Positions 16,882 to 25,556 are shown, numbered from the stretch's first letter. The stretch: 48,890 bases of DNA from Planctomycetota bacterium (GCA_016191165.1 JACPPF010000009.1:1-48890), one strand, 5' to 3'. Translations and numbers: made by a program. Notes: generated by a model from the sequence alone, not told the origin.

Positions 16882-17382
16882 ATGGCAATGATGGCGTATG
16901 CCTACCTGAAGGGACAAAAGTCCGGGCAAATCAAGGGCAGCATCACCCAGAAGGGGCGCGAGGATTCGATCGGAGTCATCGCGGTCAGCCACGAAATCGT
17001 TTCGCCGCGTGATCCGCAAAGCGGACTGCCCACCGGCCAGCGCATGCACAAACCCTTCGTCATCACCAAGGAACTTGACAAGTCGAGTCCGATCCTCTTC
17101 AACGTTCTCTGCACCAATGAAAACATTTCGGAGGCGGTCTTCAAGTTCTGGACCCCCCAGGTCAAGGCCGCGACAGGCGTTGGCGGCGAAGTGCAACACT
17201 ATACCATCAAACTCACCAACGCCAACATCGCGACCATCAGCTTTCGCATGGCCAACATCCGGCATGCCGATCTCGTCAAACTCACCGAATTTGAGGAGAT
17301 TGCCATGACCTACCAGAAGATCGAATGGACCTGGAATGACGGCGGCATCACCGCAGACGACGATTGGGAGTCGCGCAAGTAA
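16882..17382 (+). CDS. hcp: Type VI secretion tube protein Hcp, copy 2
   Basis: This 166-residue Hcp-family protein differs clearly from copy 1. It begins AMMAYAYLKGQKSGQIKGSI, then has VIAVSHEIVSPRDPQSG with the family extended loop (LPTGQRMHKPFVITKELDKSSP, quoted in part). It ends FEEIAMTYQKIEWTWNDGG, which matches the usual Hcp C-terminal strand. An AAAGGAA ribosome-binding site precedes it. Two unlike Hcp genes in one operon suggest either a mixed tube or one form dedicated to effector carriage; this is inference. Confidence 0.88.
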   Translation: MAMMAYAYLKGQKSGQIKGSITQKGREDSIGVIAVSHEIVSPRDPQSGLPTGQRMHKPFVITKELDKSSPILFNVLCTNENISEAVFKFWTPQVKAATGVGGEVQHYTIKLTNANIATISFRMANIRHADLVKLTEFEEIAMTYQKIEWTWNDGGITADDDWESRK

Positions 17383-17562
17383 CGGTCGGCATTCCTGGGC
17401 CAACCTGGCTTCCAAGTTTGCCTTCCGCGGTCTTTTGGCCTTTTTGATAGTCACAACGCCGCATCCGTTCGTCCGGATGCGGCTGCCTTTTCCCTTATCA
17501 ATCTTTCGCCCCGGCGATTTCCGTCCGAAGCCTAATTCTCCGTTCAATACCAGGCGGCTCGT

Positions 17563-18351
17563 ATGGACATCGACATCGGCACCCGATATGGCCCGCTCAA
17601 GGCCAATTTCAAACCGCCTGTCGGGGCCATGCGCCTGTCTGAATTTGTCTTCAACCTCTTTCCGATGGAGGAACGTCTGGTTGGCATGGGGGTCCGCGCC
17701 GCCCAGAAGGACGGACGCTCGGTCTCATGCCGCGCAGGCTGCGGCGCCTGTTGCAGACAACCGGTCCCGGTTTCCATGCCAGAGGCGTTTTTGCTGTACG
17801 AGCTGGTGGCGAGTCAACCCCAGGATCAACGCGAAAGCGTGGTGGCGCGTTTCGACGCGGCCCGCGCAGTGCTGCAGGCGAACGGTTTTGCCGAGCGCAG
17901 CATTGAGGCTCAGAACCAAAATCAATTCGACGTGGTCGGGCTTGCCCTGGACTACTTCAAGTTGAACCTGGCGTGCCCTTTCCTCGAGGCGGAGTCGTGT
18001 TCGATTTATCCCGGTCGGCCCATGAGTTGTCGCGAACATCTGGTGACCAGTCCCGCGGCCGAGTGTTCCAACCCCGCGCAACGTGACGGCGATGAAATCC
18101 GATACAACATTGAAATTCGGCCCATCCTGGCGCCTGTGAGTTTGACGCAGGCGCTGGCCGTGCTGCATGCCGAGCTCGAATCGGTCCCGCCGATTTTCAT
18201 TCCGATTCCGCTGGCGCTGGGTTACGCCGCGGAGCAGCACGAGGGCCGTGCAAAGACCTATGAAGCGGAGGCGTTGTTCCGATCGTTTTTCCGGATTCTC
18301 GGACCCGTAGCGGCCTCTCGCATCAGTCCGCAGGGAGGCGCCCCGAATTGA
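17563..18351 (+). CDS. YkgJ-type cysteine-cluster protein (CxxxCxxCC)
   Basis: This 262-residue protein has the putative metal-chelating signature of the YkgJ/UPF0153 family. The first cluster is SCRAGCGACCRQ (C-x3-C-x2-C-C, near residue 60) and the second is ACPFLEAESCSIYPGRPMSC (near 140), with a further cysteine in AAECSN. The family is thought to bind zinc or iron and often sits beside methyltransferases or other protein-modifying enzymes. Here its stop overlaps the start of a methyltransferase gene (TTGA), so the two are probably translationally coupled. The pair sits within the T6SS operon, between hcp and tssE. A role in modifying a secreted or structural part is possible but unproven. 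Confidence 0.8.
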   Translation: MDIDIGTRYGPLKANFKPPVGAMRLSEFVFNLFPMEERLVGMGVRAAQKDGRSVSCRAGCGACCRQPVPVSMPEAFLLYELVASQPQDQRESVVARFDAARAVLQANGFAERSIEAQNQNQFDVVGLALDYFKLNLACPFLEAESCSIYPGRPMSCREHLVTSPAAECSNPAQRDGDEIRYNIEIRPILAPVSLTQALAVLHAELESVPPIFIPIPLALGYAAEQHEGRAKTYEAEALFRSFFRILGPVAASRISPQGGAPN

Positions 18352-18920
18352 ACCATGACGCTGAGATTCTGGCGACACAAATCGATGGCATCGCTCACTC
18401 CCTGGGAACCTGGATCGCCGGGGGCATCGGGCACCTGAAGAATCGGCCCGAAAGCTGGGGGTTTGCCGGCAATCCAACTCTGCAAACGCTGACGATGTTG
18501 CACGTGGCCCTGGAGGGCACGTCCGCGAAATCCCCCGCCTTGCTTGAATGCGGTTCCGGATTTGGATTCGTGGCCGCCCTCGCCCGGGAGCTTGGATTCT
18601 CGGTCACGGGCATCGAGGTGGTCCCGGAATACATCGAGCTTTCCCGGCGTCTGTTTCCGGCGGTCAGAATTGTCGAAGACGACTTGCTCACGTGGGATCA
18701 TTTTGGCGACTTCGATGTCGTCTATTACAACGGCCCTTTCGCTCACGACCAAATCCAGGCGAACTTCGAGCGCCGCATCGAAACCCGGTTGCGCCCGGGG
18801 GGAATCATCCTGGCCGTGCGCAAGGTGGATCACACCTGGCAAGCCAGCGGCGCCTTCGATCTCCTCTGGACCGACGGCGCCTTGCGGTGGGTGCTGCGAA
18901 AACACCCGGCCGTGGCTTGA
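18348..18920 (+). CDS. SAM-dependent methyltransferase
   Basis: This 190-residue class I methyltransferase has motif I as LLECGSGFGFVAAL (near residue 66) and the acidic ribose contact at the end of strand 2 in VTGIEVVPEYIELSRR. The motif IV region DFDVVYYNGPF and LRPGGIILAVRK after it complete the Rossmann core. The start is TTG at 18348, overlapping the stop of the cysteine-cluster gene. No ATG is available in frame before the conserved core, which supports coupling. The target is unknown; the N-terminus (GTWIAGGIGHLKNRP) is not one I recognise. It converges on the gene at 18930-19295. Confidence 0.78.
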   Translation: MNHDAEILATQIDGIAHSLGTWIAGGIGHLKNRPESWGFAGNPTLQTLTMLHVALEGTSAKSPALLECGSGFGFVAALARELGFSVTGIEVVPEYIELSRRLFPAVRIVEDDLLTWDHFGDFDVVYYNGPFAHDQIQANFERRIETRLRPGGIILAVRKVDHTWQASGAFDLLWTDGALRWVLRKHPAVA

Positions 18921-18929
18921 TCGGCCGAT

Positions 18930-19295
18930 TTATTCCACAACGGAAAATGCGTCGGCATCGTTGCTCGCGCTACCCTGGCCTCCGTGCGGGGAAATGAGCC
19001 GGGGCGTCACGGGGTGGCCAGACCACTGATCCAGCACCTTGATTCCGGCGCTGTCATGGCTGAGGTAGATGGCGGCGTGATTGCCGGTCGACAGGTTGGG
19101 GTAATGGCCATTCACGAAGGTCGCGATGACCGTGCCCTTGGCGATGGTCCCTGGCTGAGAGCCAATTACCTTGATCCCTTCTTTCCAGGTGCCAGTGCCC
19201 GGGGCATTTGCCGCGATTTGGACATAAGCCACGCACTGCCCACTGCCAACTTTTTTTCCTTCATAGGCTTCAGGATTTGCCGCGACGTAGGACAT
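18930..19295 (-). CDS. BPSL0067-family protein, candidate T6SS amidase effector
   Basis: This 121-residue protein fits the BPSL0067 family, seen through the conserved blocks YVAANPEAYEGKKVGSGQCV, the stretch TVIATFVNGHYPN, then TGNHAAIYLS, DQWSGHPV and the ending SNDADAFSVVE. The Cys in GQCVAY and the His in GNHAAIY are placed like the catalytic pair of CHAP/NlpC-type peptidoglycan amidases. The start at 19295 has GGAGAG seven bases upstream. It is the only minus-strand gene inside the T6SS block. A cell-wall-degrading effector is a reasonable inference. No signal peptide is present, as expected for a T6SS cargo, and no neighbouring immunity gene is evident. Confidence 0.7.
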   Translation of the reverse strand: MSYVAANPEAYEGKKVGSGQCVAYVQIAANAPGTGTWKEGIKVIGSQPGTIAKGTVIATFVNGHYPNLSTGNHAAIYLSHDSAGIKVLDQWSGHPVTPRLISPHGGQGSASNDADAFSVVE

Positions 19296-19423
19296 GGTTT
19301 TTCTCTCCAATCGGGGATTTGGAAATCAATCGCATTTGAGCGCCTGAACGACGGTGTTCCTACTAACTATAGGCCGAGGGGTTTGCCAAGGCAACGAAAA
19401 TCCGGGTAGTGGTACAGTCTGAA

Positions 19424-19485
19424 GTAGGTCAGGCATTCTTGCCTGACAGCAGCCGCTAAATGTCAGGCTGGAAAGCCTGACCTAC
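19424..19485. repeat. Dispersed REP/inverted-REP pair
   Basis: A REP with GTAG foot at 19424-19447 (loop ATTCTT, slightly changed) faces an intact inverted REP at 19462-19485 ending CTAC. The whole is enclosed by TGGTACAGT (19410-19418) and its inverse ACTGTACCA (about 19491-19499). This is a copy of the element at 5243-6378, 13 kb from the transposase. The remainder of the 19296-19595 gap has no other visible feature. Confidence 0.85.
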
Positions 19486-19595
19486 GGCAAACTGTACCAC
19501 CACCAAAATCCGTGCAGATTGCCGGAGTCCCGCGGCGGGCGGCACGCTGGTCTTCTGGCTTGAAGTCGCGGAAAGATTCCCGTAACATCGTCTTC

Positions 19596-20048
19596 ATGGA
19601 CCCTCAAACCGGACTGCTGCCTTCGATTGTGGACCGCCTCACCGATCCCGAGTCGCGTGGGACCAAGGCCCGATCGGGTTACACCATCGAACAAATGGCC
19701 GAGGCAATCGAGGCCGACCTCGAATGGCTTCTCAACACCCATTCCGATGACTCGGTGGATACCGAAATGTATCCTCGTTTCGCCGCGTGTGCTGGGTATG
19801 GGCTTCCGGACCTCGCCGCCCTCACCCGTTTGAAGGAGATTGAAGCCGACGCTATTTGCGGGATTCTGGAGGCGAAGATCGCGCGATATGAACCTCGCCT
19901 CAAGGACGTTCAGGTGACCATTAAAGGGGAAGATGGGCCGTTAAAAATCCAGCTCCATCTTCGCGCCGTCCTGGCCGTCGATCCGTCGCCGGAGATGGTC
20001 TTCGACAAGACCCTCGATCTGGCGTCCGGGTTCTTTGCAAGCGGGTAA
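19596..20048 (+). CDS. tssE: Type VI baseplate protein TssE (gp25-like)
   Basis: This 150-residue protein belongs to the gp25/TssE family. It has an N-terminal SIVDRLTDPES, the helix MAEAIEADLEWLLNTHSD, the conserved YPRFAACAGYGLPDLAAL and ARYEPRLKDVQVTIKG. TssE corresponds to the phage T4 gp25 wedge protein and triggers sheath assembly at the baseplate. The ATG at 19596 gives the family-length N-terminus; the reading frame is open further upstream without conserved sequence. It starts a second run, tssE-tssF-tssG. Confidence 0.88.
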   Translation: MDPQTGLLPSIVDRLTDPESRGTKARSGYTIEQMAEAIEADLEWLLNTHSDDSVDTEMYPRFAACAGYGLPDLAALTRLKEIEADAICGILEAKIARYEPRLKDVQVTIKGEDGPLKIQLHLRAVLAVDPSPEMVFDKTLDLASGFFASG

Positions 20049-20074
20049 GGCGCTTTGTCAATTACTGCTCACGA

Positions 20075-20129
20075 GCCGCGACCATCCGGGAGCGGTATAT
20101 CCAGTCCGCTCCCTAACGGGCGTGGGTCG
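20075..20129. repeat. Palindromic repeat GGGAGCGG/CCGCTCCC
   Basis: Perfect eight-base arms at 20088-20095 and 20106-20113 surround TATATCCAGT, with imperfect pairing of the flanks (GCGACC outside left, GGGTCG outside right). It lies in the 205-bp gap between tssE and tssF. It looks like a decayed member of a further REP-like family. Confidence 0.65.
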
Positions 20130-20253
20130 TATCGATTCTCAAATCGTGCGTTTGTTAACGCGCGACTCCTGATCAAGGCCACCAGCCGGCCATGCCGGTG
20201 CATAGCCGGACGCTTGGCGGTGAACCGGTCGGTTAAAGGGGACAAGTTCCACC

Positions 20254-22113
20254 ATGAGCCAGCCGATCGAGGGGTTTTACGAGGAAGAATTGCGGTTCGT
20301 GGAATCAACGGTGCGGGCCTTCGCGGAGCGTTATCCTGCCAACGCGAATCACATGGCGCCGGACCCGGGCGCCAACGCCGACCCGCACCTGGAGCGGTTG
20401 CTCGAGGGCTTCGCCATGTTGGCGGGCCGGGTCCGCCACAAGATCGATAGCGAGTTTCCCGAACTTACCGAGAGTCTGCTGCAAATCCTTTACCCGCATT
20501 TGGGGTTGATCATTCCCTCGATGGCGATTGCCCAGGTGGACGTCGCCAAAAGAAATGCGAACGCCGCTCACGGCCAGCGGTTCGAGAAAAATATTTCGCT
20601 GCGTAGCCAGGCATTCGGGGAACGCGCTGAAACGCTTCACTACGCGCTGGGCTACCCGGTCACCGTCTGGCCGATCGAATTGAGGCGTGTGTCCTGGGAA
20701 GTCAGCCCGTTCGATCTTGGCCTGCGTCCGCCGCAGGGAACCGTCGCCGTGTTGCGCCTGCATTTTGCCTGCACCGATGGATTCTCCCTGGACGACCTAT
20801 CGCTCGACACACTTCGAATCCACCTCAGCGGTGAACGGCAGTTGATGGCGGGGCTTTATGAAATTCTGTTCAACCGCTGCCTGGGGGTGGCATTCCAGGG
20901 CGCCGAGGGGCAACCAGGCGTGGCGCCGGTCTGGCTGTCAGCCGAGCAAACCATCTTTCAGGTCGGCCTGGATCTGGACGAAGGCTTGCTCCCCTTTCCG
21001 GCCGAGGCGTTTCTTGGCTATCGGCTTCTCATGGAACTCTTGAGTTTCCCGCAAAAGTTCCAGTTCGCCGATTTGGGCGGATGGAAGCAACTCGCGGGCA
21101 AACGGTTCGGCGATCAGGTCGAGGTGTTGCTGTTCTTCAGTCAGACGCAGGAGAACCTCGAGCGTGGCCTATCCAGGGAGAACTTACTGCTCAATTGCGC
21201 CCCGGTCGTCAATCTGTTTCAGCAGAGTGCGGAGCCAATCGATCTCCACCATCGCCAGGCCGATTACCGCGTGGTGGCATCGCGTCGGCCGCTGCGTGGG
21301 ACGGAGGTCTATCGGATCGAGTCGGTGCACGCGCTCGATTCAGAGACGGGCCAACGCCGCGAGTTCCTGCCTTTCTACGCCAACGAGTTTGGTCGCGCCC
21401 AGGAGCGCCCGGCCTACTACCATGCGGTGCGGCGCGACTCGCTCATCGAAGAGAACCAGGGCACCGAGGTGTACGTCGCCCTGGTCGATCCAGAGTTTCA
21501 CCCCGGCAAGCCGACGAACAGCGTTCTGGACGTCCAAACCTGGTGCACCAACCGCGATCTGGGCTACAAATACCTGCAAGCCGGGGATCGTCTGTTTTTC
21601 CGGGAGGACACCGCCGGAGACGAGGCCTCGCTTACGCTGTTGCATAAACCAACGCACCCCTTGCGCCCCTTTCGCGAACGTGGAACCTACTGGCGGCTCC
21701 TGGGCCAAAACTGTTTGAACCACGTTTCGCTGATCGACGCGACCGGAGGCCTGGTGGCGCTGCGCGAGTTGCTGAGCCTTTGCGATTTCTCCGGCCCGGC
21801 CACGAAACAACTATCCGCGGTCAATCGACAAATCATCGACGGCATCCAGGCGGTAAAATCACGCCCGGTCATGGAGCGCGTCCGCAGCTCGGCGTCGATG
21901 GCTGGACGCTGCCGGGGCATGGAAATCCTGATGGAATTTGACGAAGAGAAATACACCGGCGTCGGCGTGTTCCTGGTGGCGTCCGTGCTGGAGCGGTTCT
22001 TCGCCCTGTACACCGGCGTGAATTCATTTACCAAGCTGATTGCCAAGACTACCCAGGCCGAGGGATACCTGAAGAAATGGCCACCCCGAGCGGGAGCCCA
22101 GATCCTCCCATGA
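20254..22113 (+). CDS. tssF: Type VI baseplate protein TssF
   Basis: This 619-residue protein is TssF (VasA/ImpG). It opens with the family start GFYEEELRFVESTVRAFAER and then DPHLERLLEGFAMLAGRVRHKI (quoted in part) and SLLQILYPHL. The C-terminal part contains LPFYANEFG and the late block FVAS-like VGVFLVASVLERFFALYTGVNSF. TssF forms the baseplate wedge with TssE and TssG. A clear AAAGGGG ribosome-binding site precedes the ATG. The stop overlaps the tssG start as ATGA, so the two are coupled. Confidence 0.93.
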   Translation: MSQPIEGFYEEELRFVESTVRAFAERYPANANHMAPDPGANADPHLERLLEGFAMLAGRVRHKIDSEFPELTESLLQILYPHLGLIIPSMAIAQVDVAKRNANAAHGQRFEKNISLRSQAFGERAETLHYALGYPVTVWPIELRRVSWEVSPFDLGLRPPQGTVAVLRLHFACTDGFSLDDLSLDTLRIHLSGERQLMAGLYEILFNRCLGVAFQGAEGQPGVAPVWLSAEQTIFQVGLDLDEGLLPFPAEAFLGYRLLMELLSFPQKFQFADLGGWKQLAGKRFGDQVEVLLFFSQTQENLERGLSRENLLLNCAPVVNLFQQSAEPIDLHHRQADYRVVASRRPLRGTEVYRIESVHALDSETGQRREFLPFYANEFGRAQERPAYYHAVRRDSLIEENQGTEVYVALVDPEFHPGKPTNSVLDVQTWCTNRDLGYKYLQAGDRLFFREDTAGDEASLTLLHKPTHPLRPFRERGTYWRLLGQNCLNHVSLIDATGGLVALRELLSLCDFSGPATKQLSAVNRQIIDGIQAVKSRPVMERVRSSASMAGRCRGMEILMEFDEEKYTGVGVFLVASVLERFFALYTGVNSFTKLIAKTTQAEGYLKKWPPRAGAQILP

Positions 22114-23306
22114 AATCTGACGCCGCCGCGCGCGGCAACCCGCCCAGCCAGGCACCGGCGCCGTCCCAGGCGGCGCCCGCGCTACCGGTCTGGACCGTGG
22201 AGCATCAACTCTACAAGGACGAGGGAGTTTGCGGGTTCGAGTTCTTCCAGGCCATCCGGCTCCTGACCCTCTTGAACCTGAAGGACCGCGTGCTCATCGG
22301 CGAGGATGGCCCGCCTCATAAAGAGATCGTTCGCCTGCAGGCCCATCTTTCGCTCGCGTTCCCCGCCAGTGCCATTCAGAAACTCGTTCGAGATACCGCC
22401 GTCGGGCAGCCGCCGCGGATGACGGTGAATTTCATGGGCCTGACCGGTCCCAATGGCGTTCTGCCCCGCCCCTACACCGAACGGCTCTGGACCGACGCGA
22501 AGGCCGCCGAGAAGACCGCCTTGCAAGACTGGCTCGACCTCTTCAACCACCGGTTCATTTCCCTCTTCTACCGGGCCTGGGAGAAGTATCACTTCTTTCT
22601 GCCCTTCGAGCGTGGCGCGGCAAGCCAGCGCGATCCAGACGCCTTCTCGCGCAGCCTGTACAGCATGATCGGGCTGGGGTTCCGCTCGCATCGCAATCGC
22701 TTCCGCGTCGTCGCCCTTGAAACGCAGCCCAACAGCGGCGACGCCGAACAACCGGCTCGCGAAAAGGAACTCGTCCGACTCGACGATCTCTCCCTGCTGC
22801 GCTTCGGCGGCTTCTTCGCCCATCGCCCGCGCTGCGCCGTCTCGCTGGAAGTGTTCCTCAATGTGACGCTCGGCCTACCCGTCAAGGTGCTGCAATTTCA
22901 GGGGCAGTGGCTGCAACTGAACCGCGACAGCCAGACCACGGTCGGCACCATCAATACCCGGATGGGACAGGACATCCTCGTGGGCGACCGCGTCTGGGAT
23001 GTGCAGAGCAAGGTCCGCATTCAGCTCGGGCCGTTGAGTTATGACGCTTTTCAAGAGCTCCTCCCCGATCGCAATCCGCTCGGGCCGCGTAAGAAGATAT
23101 TCTTGTTGGCCCAGCTGGTGCAGTTTTACCTCGGAGCGGAGCTGGACGTCGAGTTTCAACTGCTCCTGAAGCAGGAAGCCGTCCCCGCCACGAGGACCGG
23201 CTTTCGCACGCGCCTGGGCTGGGATAGCTGGTCGCGCACCAAGAGCTATCCCAGCCACGCCAACGACACGGTGTTTACCGTGTCCGATCGCGCGCGCCTT
23301 GGGTGA
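22110..23306 (+). CDS. tssG: Type VI baseplate protein TssG
   Basis: This 398-residue protein is TssG (VasB/ImpH). Landmarks are GFEFFQAIRLL near residue 45, MTVNFMGLTGPNGVLPRPY (quoted in part), LFNHRFISLFYRAWEKYHF and GDRVWDVQSKVRIQLGPL. TssG pairs with two TssF copies and TssE in each baseplate wedge. The start at 22110 overlaps the tssF stop by ATGA; a start at 22077 would add 11 residues inside tssF. The N-terminus is alanine/proline-rich. It is the last T6SS gene on this side: TssK, TssL, TssM, ClpV and VgrG are not here. Confidence 0.92.
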   Translation: MKSDAAARGNPPSQAPAPSQAAPALPVWTVEHQLYKDEGVCGFEFFQAIRLLTLLNLKDRVLIGEDGPPHKEIVRLQAHLSLAFPASAIQKLVRDTAVGQPPRMTVNFMGLTGPNGVLPRPYTERLWTDAKAAEKTALQDWLDLFNHRFISLFYRAWEKYHFFLPFERGAASQRDPDAFSRSLYSMIGLGFRSHRNRFRVVALETQPNSGDAEQPAREKELVRLDDLSLLRFGGFFAHRPRCAVSLEVFLNVTLGLPVKVLQFQGQWLQLNRDSQTTVGTINTRMGQDILVGDRVWDVQSKVRIQLGPLSYDAFQELLPDRNPLGPRKKIFLLAQLVQFYLGAELDVEFQLLLKQEAVPATRTGFRTRLGWDSWSRTKSYPSHANDTVFTVSDRARLG

Positions 23307-23423
23307 TTTTGGCAAAATACTGCCGCCTGGAATCATCCGACTTATCCGGAGTCCGCCCGTGTTCTCGCGCTTCACCGCTTCCGCTCGACGCGTCGTGCAG
23401 CGGGCGTTTCGCGAGGCGAAGCG

Positions 23424-23550
23424 CCAGCCCGCGGCGCAAGCCGGGGGGGGAAACTGAGATTTTGGCTTGAGAGGGAATGAAACCACCAGCCCCCGGCGCA
23501 AGCCGGGGGGTGAAGCAGTATCACCCCCGGCTTGCGCCGGGGGCTGGTGG
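23424..23550. repeat. Large palindrome and half copy after tssG
   Basis: Arms of about 30 bases pair between 23483-23513 and 23521-23550 with one bulged G; the arm begins CCACCAGCCCCCGGCGCAAG. A degenerate half copy (CCAGCCCGCGGCGCAAGCC) is at 23424-23442. The family also occurs at 9310-9329. It fills most of the 318-bp gap 23307-23624 and could terminate the tssE-G transcript. No gene is seen in the gap. Confidence 0.85.
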
Positions 23551-23624
23551 GATTTGTTGACAACCCGCGAACACGCCAACGGCGGTCGCAATCGGGCCGC
23601 TGGGCCCGGCGCAGGAAAGCTGGC

Positions 23625-24410
23625 ATGAGCGAACCATCCGATTTATCCGACGCTGACCGCGCCCGCTATGCCTGGCAACTCTCCGTCAAGGATTTCGGCG
23701 AGAGCGGGCAACGTCGGCTGAAAGGCGCGACCGTGTTCGTGTCGCGCTGCGGCGGCGTCGGCGGGACCGTCGCGCTCCAGCTGGCCGCGGCTGGCGTCGG
23801 GCGCTTGATCCTCGCCCATGCCGGGAACCTTCGGCCCGATGATCTCAACCGCCAGCTCTTGATGAGCCACGCCGGCCTGGGGCAATCGCGCGTGCGGCAA
23901 GCCGCCGACCGGCTGCGCGCCTTCAACCCACTCATCGACGTCGTGCCGTTCGAGGAAAACGTCACCGAAGAAAACGTCGATCGTTTGGTGAGCGACGCCG
24001 ATGTGATCGCATCGTGCGCGCCGCTTTTTTCCGAACGCCTGCTGCTCAATCGGGCGGCGTTCGCGCGAAAGAAACCGCTCGTCGATTGCGCCATGTATGA
24101 AATGGAGGCGCAGCTCACGACCATCCTGCCCGGCAACGGTCCGTGTCTGGCCTGCCTGTATCCGACCGAGCCGGTCGCGTGGAAGCGCCAGTTCCCGGTC
24201 TTCGGCGCGGTCGCCGGCGCGGTCGCCTGTCTCGGAGCCATGGAGGTCATCAAGGTGCTCGCCGGCCTGGGCGAGCCGCTGGTTGGGAAAATGCTGATCT
24301 GCGACCTCGCCGCCATGTCGTTTCGCAAGGTAGCGCTCCGGCGTGATGATCGTTGTTCCGTGTGCGGGCCATCGGCAAACGTCGCCGCTGCTGGAACGCC
24401 AGGGGAGTGA
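23625..24410 (+). CDS. ThiF/MoeB/HesA-family E1-like adenylyltransferase
   Basis: This 261-residue protein has the E1-like fold. The nucleotide-binding loop is VFVSRCGGVGGTVALQLAAAGVG near residue 33 (GxGGxG with Cys before it), followed by the ATP-contacting LNRQLLM. Two zinc-binding cysteine pairs, CLAC (about 178) and CSVCG (about 250), are typical of MoeB/ThiF. Such enzymes adenylate the C-terminal glycine of a sulfur carrier protein (ThiS, MoaD) or of another small protein. No carrier gene is next to it, so the pathway is open. The start follows AGGAAAG nine bases upstream. The canonical GLG is GVG here, which is tolerated. Confidence 0.85.
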   Translation: MSEPSDLSDADRARYAWQLSVKDFGESGQRRLKGATVFVSRCGGVGGTVALQLAAAGVGRLILAHAGNLRPDDLNRQLLMSHAGLGQSRVRQAADRLRAFNPLIDVVPFEENVTEENVDRLVSDADVIASCAPLFSERLLLNRAAFARKKPLVDCAMYEMEAQLTTILPGNGPCLACLYPTEPVAWKRQFPVFGAVAGAVACLGAMEVIKVLAGLGEPLVGKMLICDLAAMSFRKVALRRDDRCSVCGPSANVAAAGTPGE

Positions 24411-24536
24411 GTTTTCCTTCGTTCCCAGGCGCCGCTTCCGCATGATTGGTTCCCGCTTTCCGCTTGCAATCCCCGATCCGCCGCCGCATAATCACGTTGC
24501 ATTCAAACCAGGAACGCGCCTCAACGGAGATTCACC

Positions 24537-25556
24537 ATGAAAGCCGGTATCGTTTTGCTGCTCTTGCTCGCCGTCTTGCTCTTCGCCCTTCCCGTGGGCG
24601 AGGCCCAGGAGAAAGGCCTCATCAAGATCGGCATCATCGGACTCGACACCTCGCACGTCCCGGCGTTCACCGGGTTGTTCAATGATCCGAATAATGAAGG
24701 TGATCTCGCCGGCTTCAAGGTCGTCGCCGGCTTTCGGGGCGGCAGCAAGGACATCAAGGCCAGTTATTCCCGCGTTGACATGTTCACCAAAACACTTCAG
24801 GAAAAGTACGGCGTCGAGATCGTCGATTCGATCGATGAACTGGTTAAAAAAGTGGACGTCGTCCTGATCGAAAGCGTCGATGGTCGGCCGCACCTCGAAC
24901 AGGCGATCCCGGTCCTCAAGGCAGGCAAAAAGGTTTTCATCGACAAGCCGATCGCCGGTTCGCTGGCGGACGTGCTGATGATCTTCGCCCTGGCAAAAAA
25001 ATACAACGCGCCGGTTTTCTCCAGCTCCAGCCTGCGCTATGCCACCAACATCCGCGCGGTCAAGAGCAATCCCAAGGTCGGCAACATTCGCGGCGTCTTC
25101 TCCTACAGTCCGTGTGAAATCGAACCCCATCACCCGGACCTGTTCTGGTACGGCATTCACGGCGTCGAATCGCTCTACACCCTCATGGGCACGGGGTGCA
25201 AGAGCGTGACACGGGCCCACACCAAGGACTCCGATTCCGTCACCGGCCAATGGACCGATGGCCGCATCGGAACCTATCGCGGATTGCGCAAGGGCGCGGG
25301 CTATGGCACGGTGACCTTCGGCGACATGGGCATCGTCAGCACTACAGGCTTCGTCGGCGGATACAAGCCGCTCGTCGTCGAAATCGCCAAGTTCTTTCGC
25401 ACGGGAGCGGCCCCGGTCAGCGCGGCCGAGACCACGGAGATCTTCGCGTTCATGGAAGCCGCGGACGAGAGCAAACGCCAGAACGGCGCGCCCGTGACGA
25501 TCGATGCCGTGATGAAGAAGGCACGCGAGTTCAACAAAACCCGCAAGTTGCCGTGA
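24537..25556 (+). CDS. Exported Gfo/Idh/MocA-family oxidoreductase
   Basis: This 339-residue protein starts with a signal peptide (MKAGIVLLLLLAVLLFALPV, cleavage likely after GEA). It then has a Rossmann start IKIGIIGLDTSHVPAF, in which the usual GxGxxG is changed to GIIGLDTSH, as in a group of planctomycete-type family members. The second landmark is the FIDKPIAGS segment near residue 140, the equivalent of the EKP/DKP motif with the catalytic lysine. NAD(P)-dependent oxidation or epimerisation of sugars is the family role. The altered dinucleotide loop and the export signal make an ordinary activity uncertain. It stands alone, with GGAG eight bases before the ATG. Confidence 0.82.
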   Translation: MKAGIVLLLLLAVLLFALPVGEAQEKGLIKIGIIGLDTSHVPAFTGLFNDPNNEGDLAGFKVVAGFRGGSKDIKASYSRVDMFTKTLQEKYGVEIVDSIDELVKKVDVVLIESVDGRPHLEQAIPVLKAGKKVFIDKPIAGSLADVLMIFALAKKYNAPVFSSSSLRYATNIRAVKSNPKVGNIRGVFSYSPCEIEPHHPDLFWYGIHGVESLYTLMGTGCKSVTRAHTKDSDSVTGQWTDGRIGTYRGLRKGAGYGTVTFGDMGIVSTTGFVGGYKPLVVEIAKFFRTGAAPVSAAETTEIFAFMEAADESKRQNGAPVTIDAVMKKAREFNKTRKLP

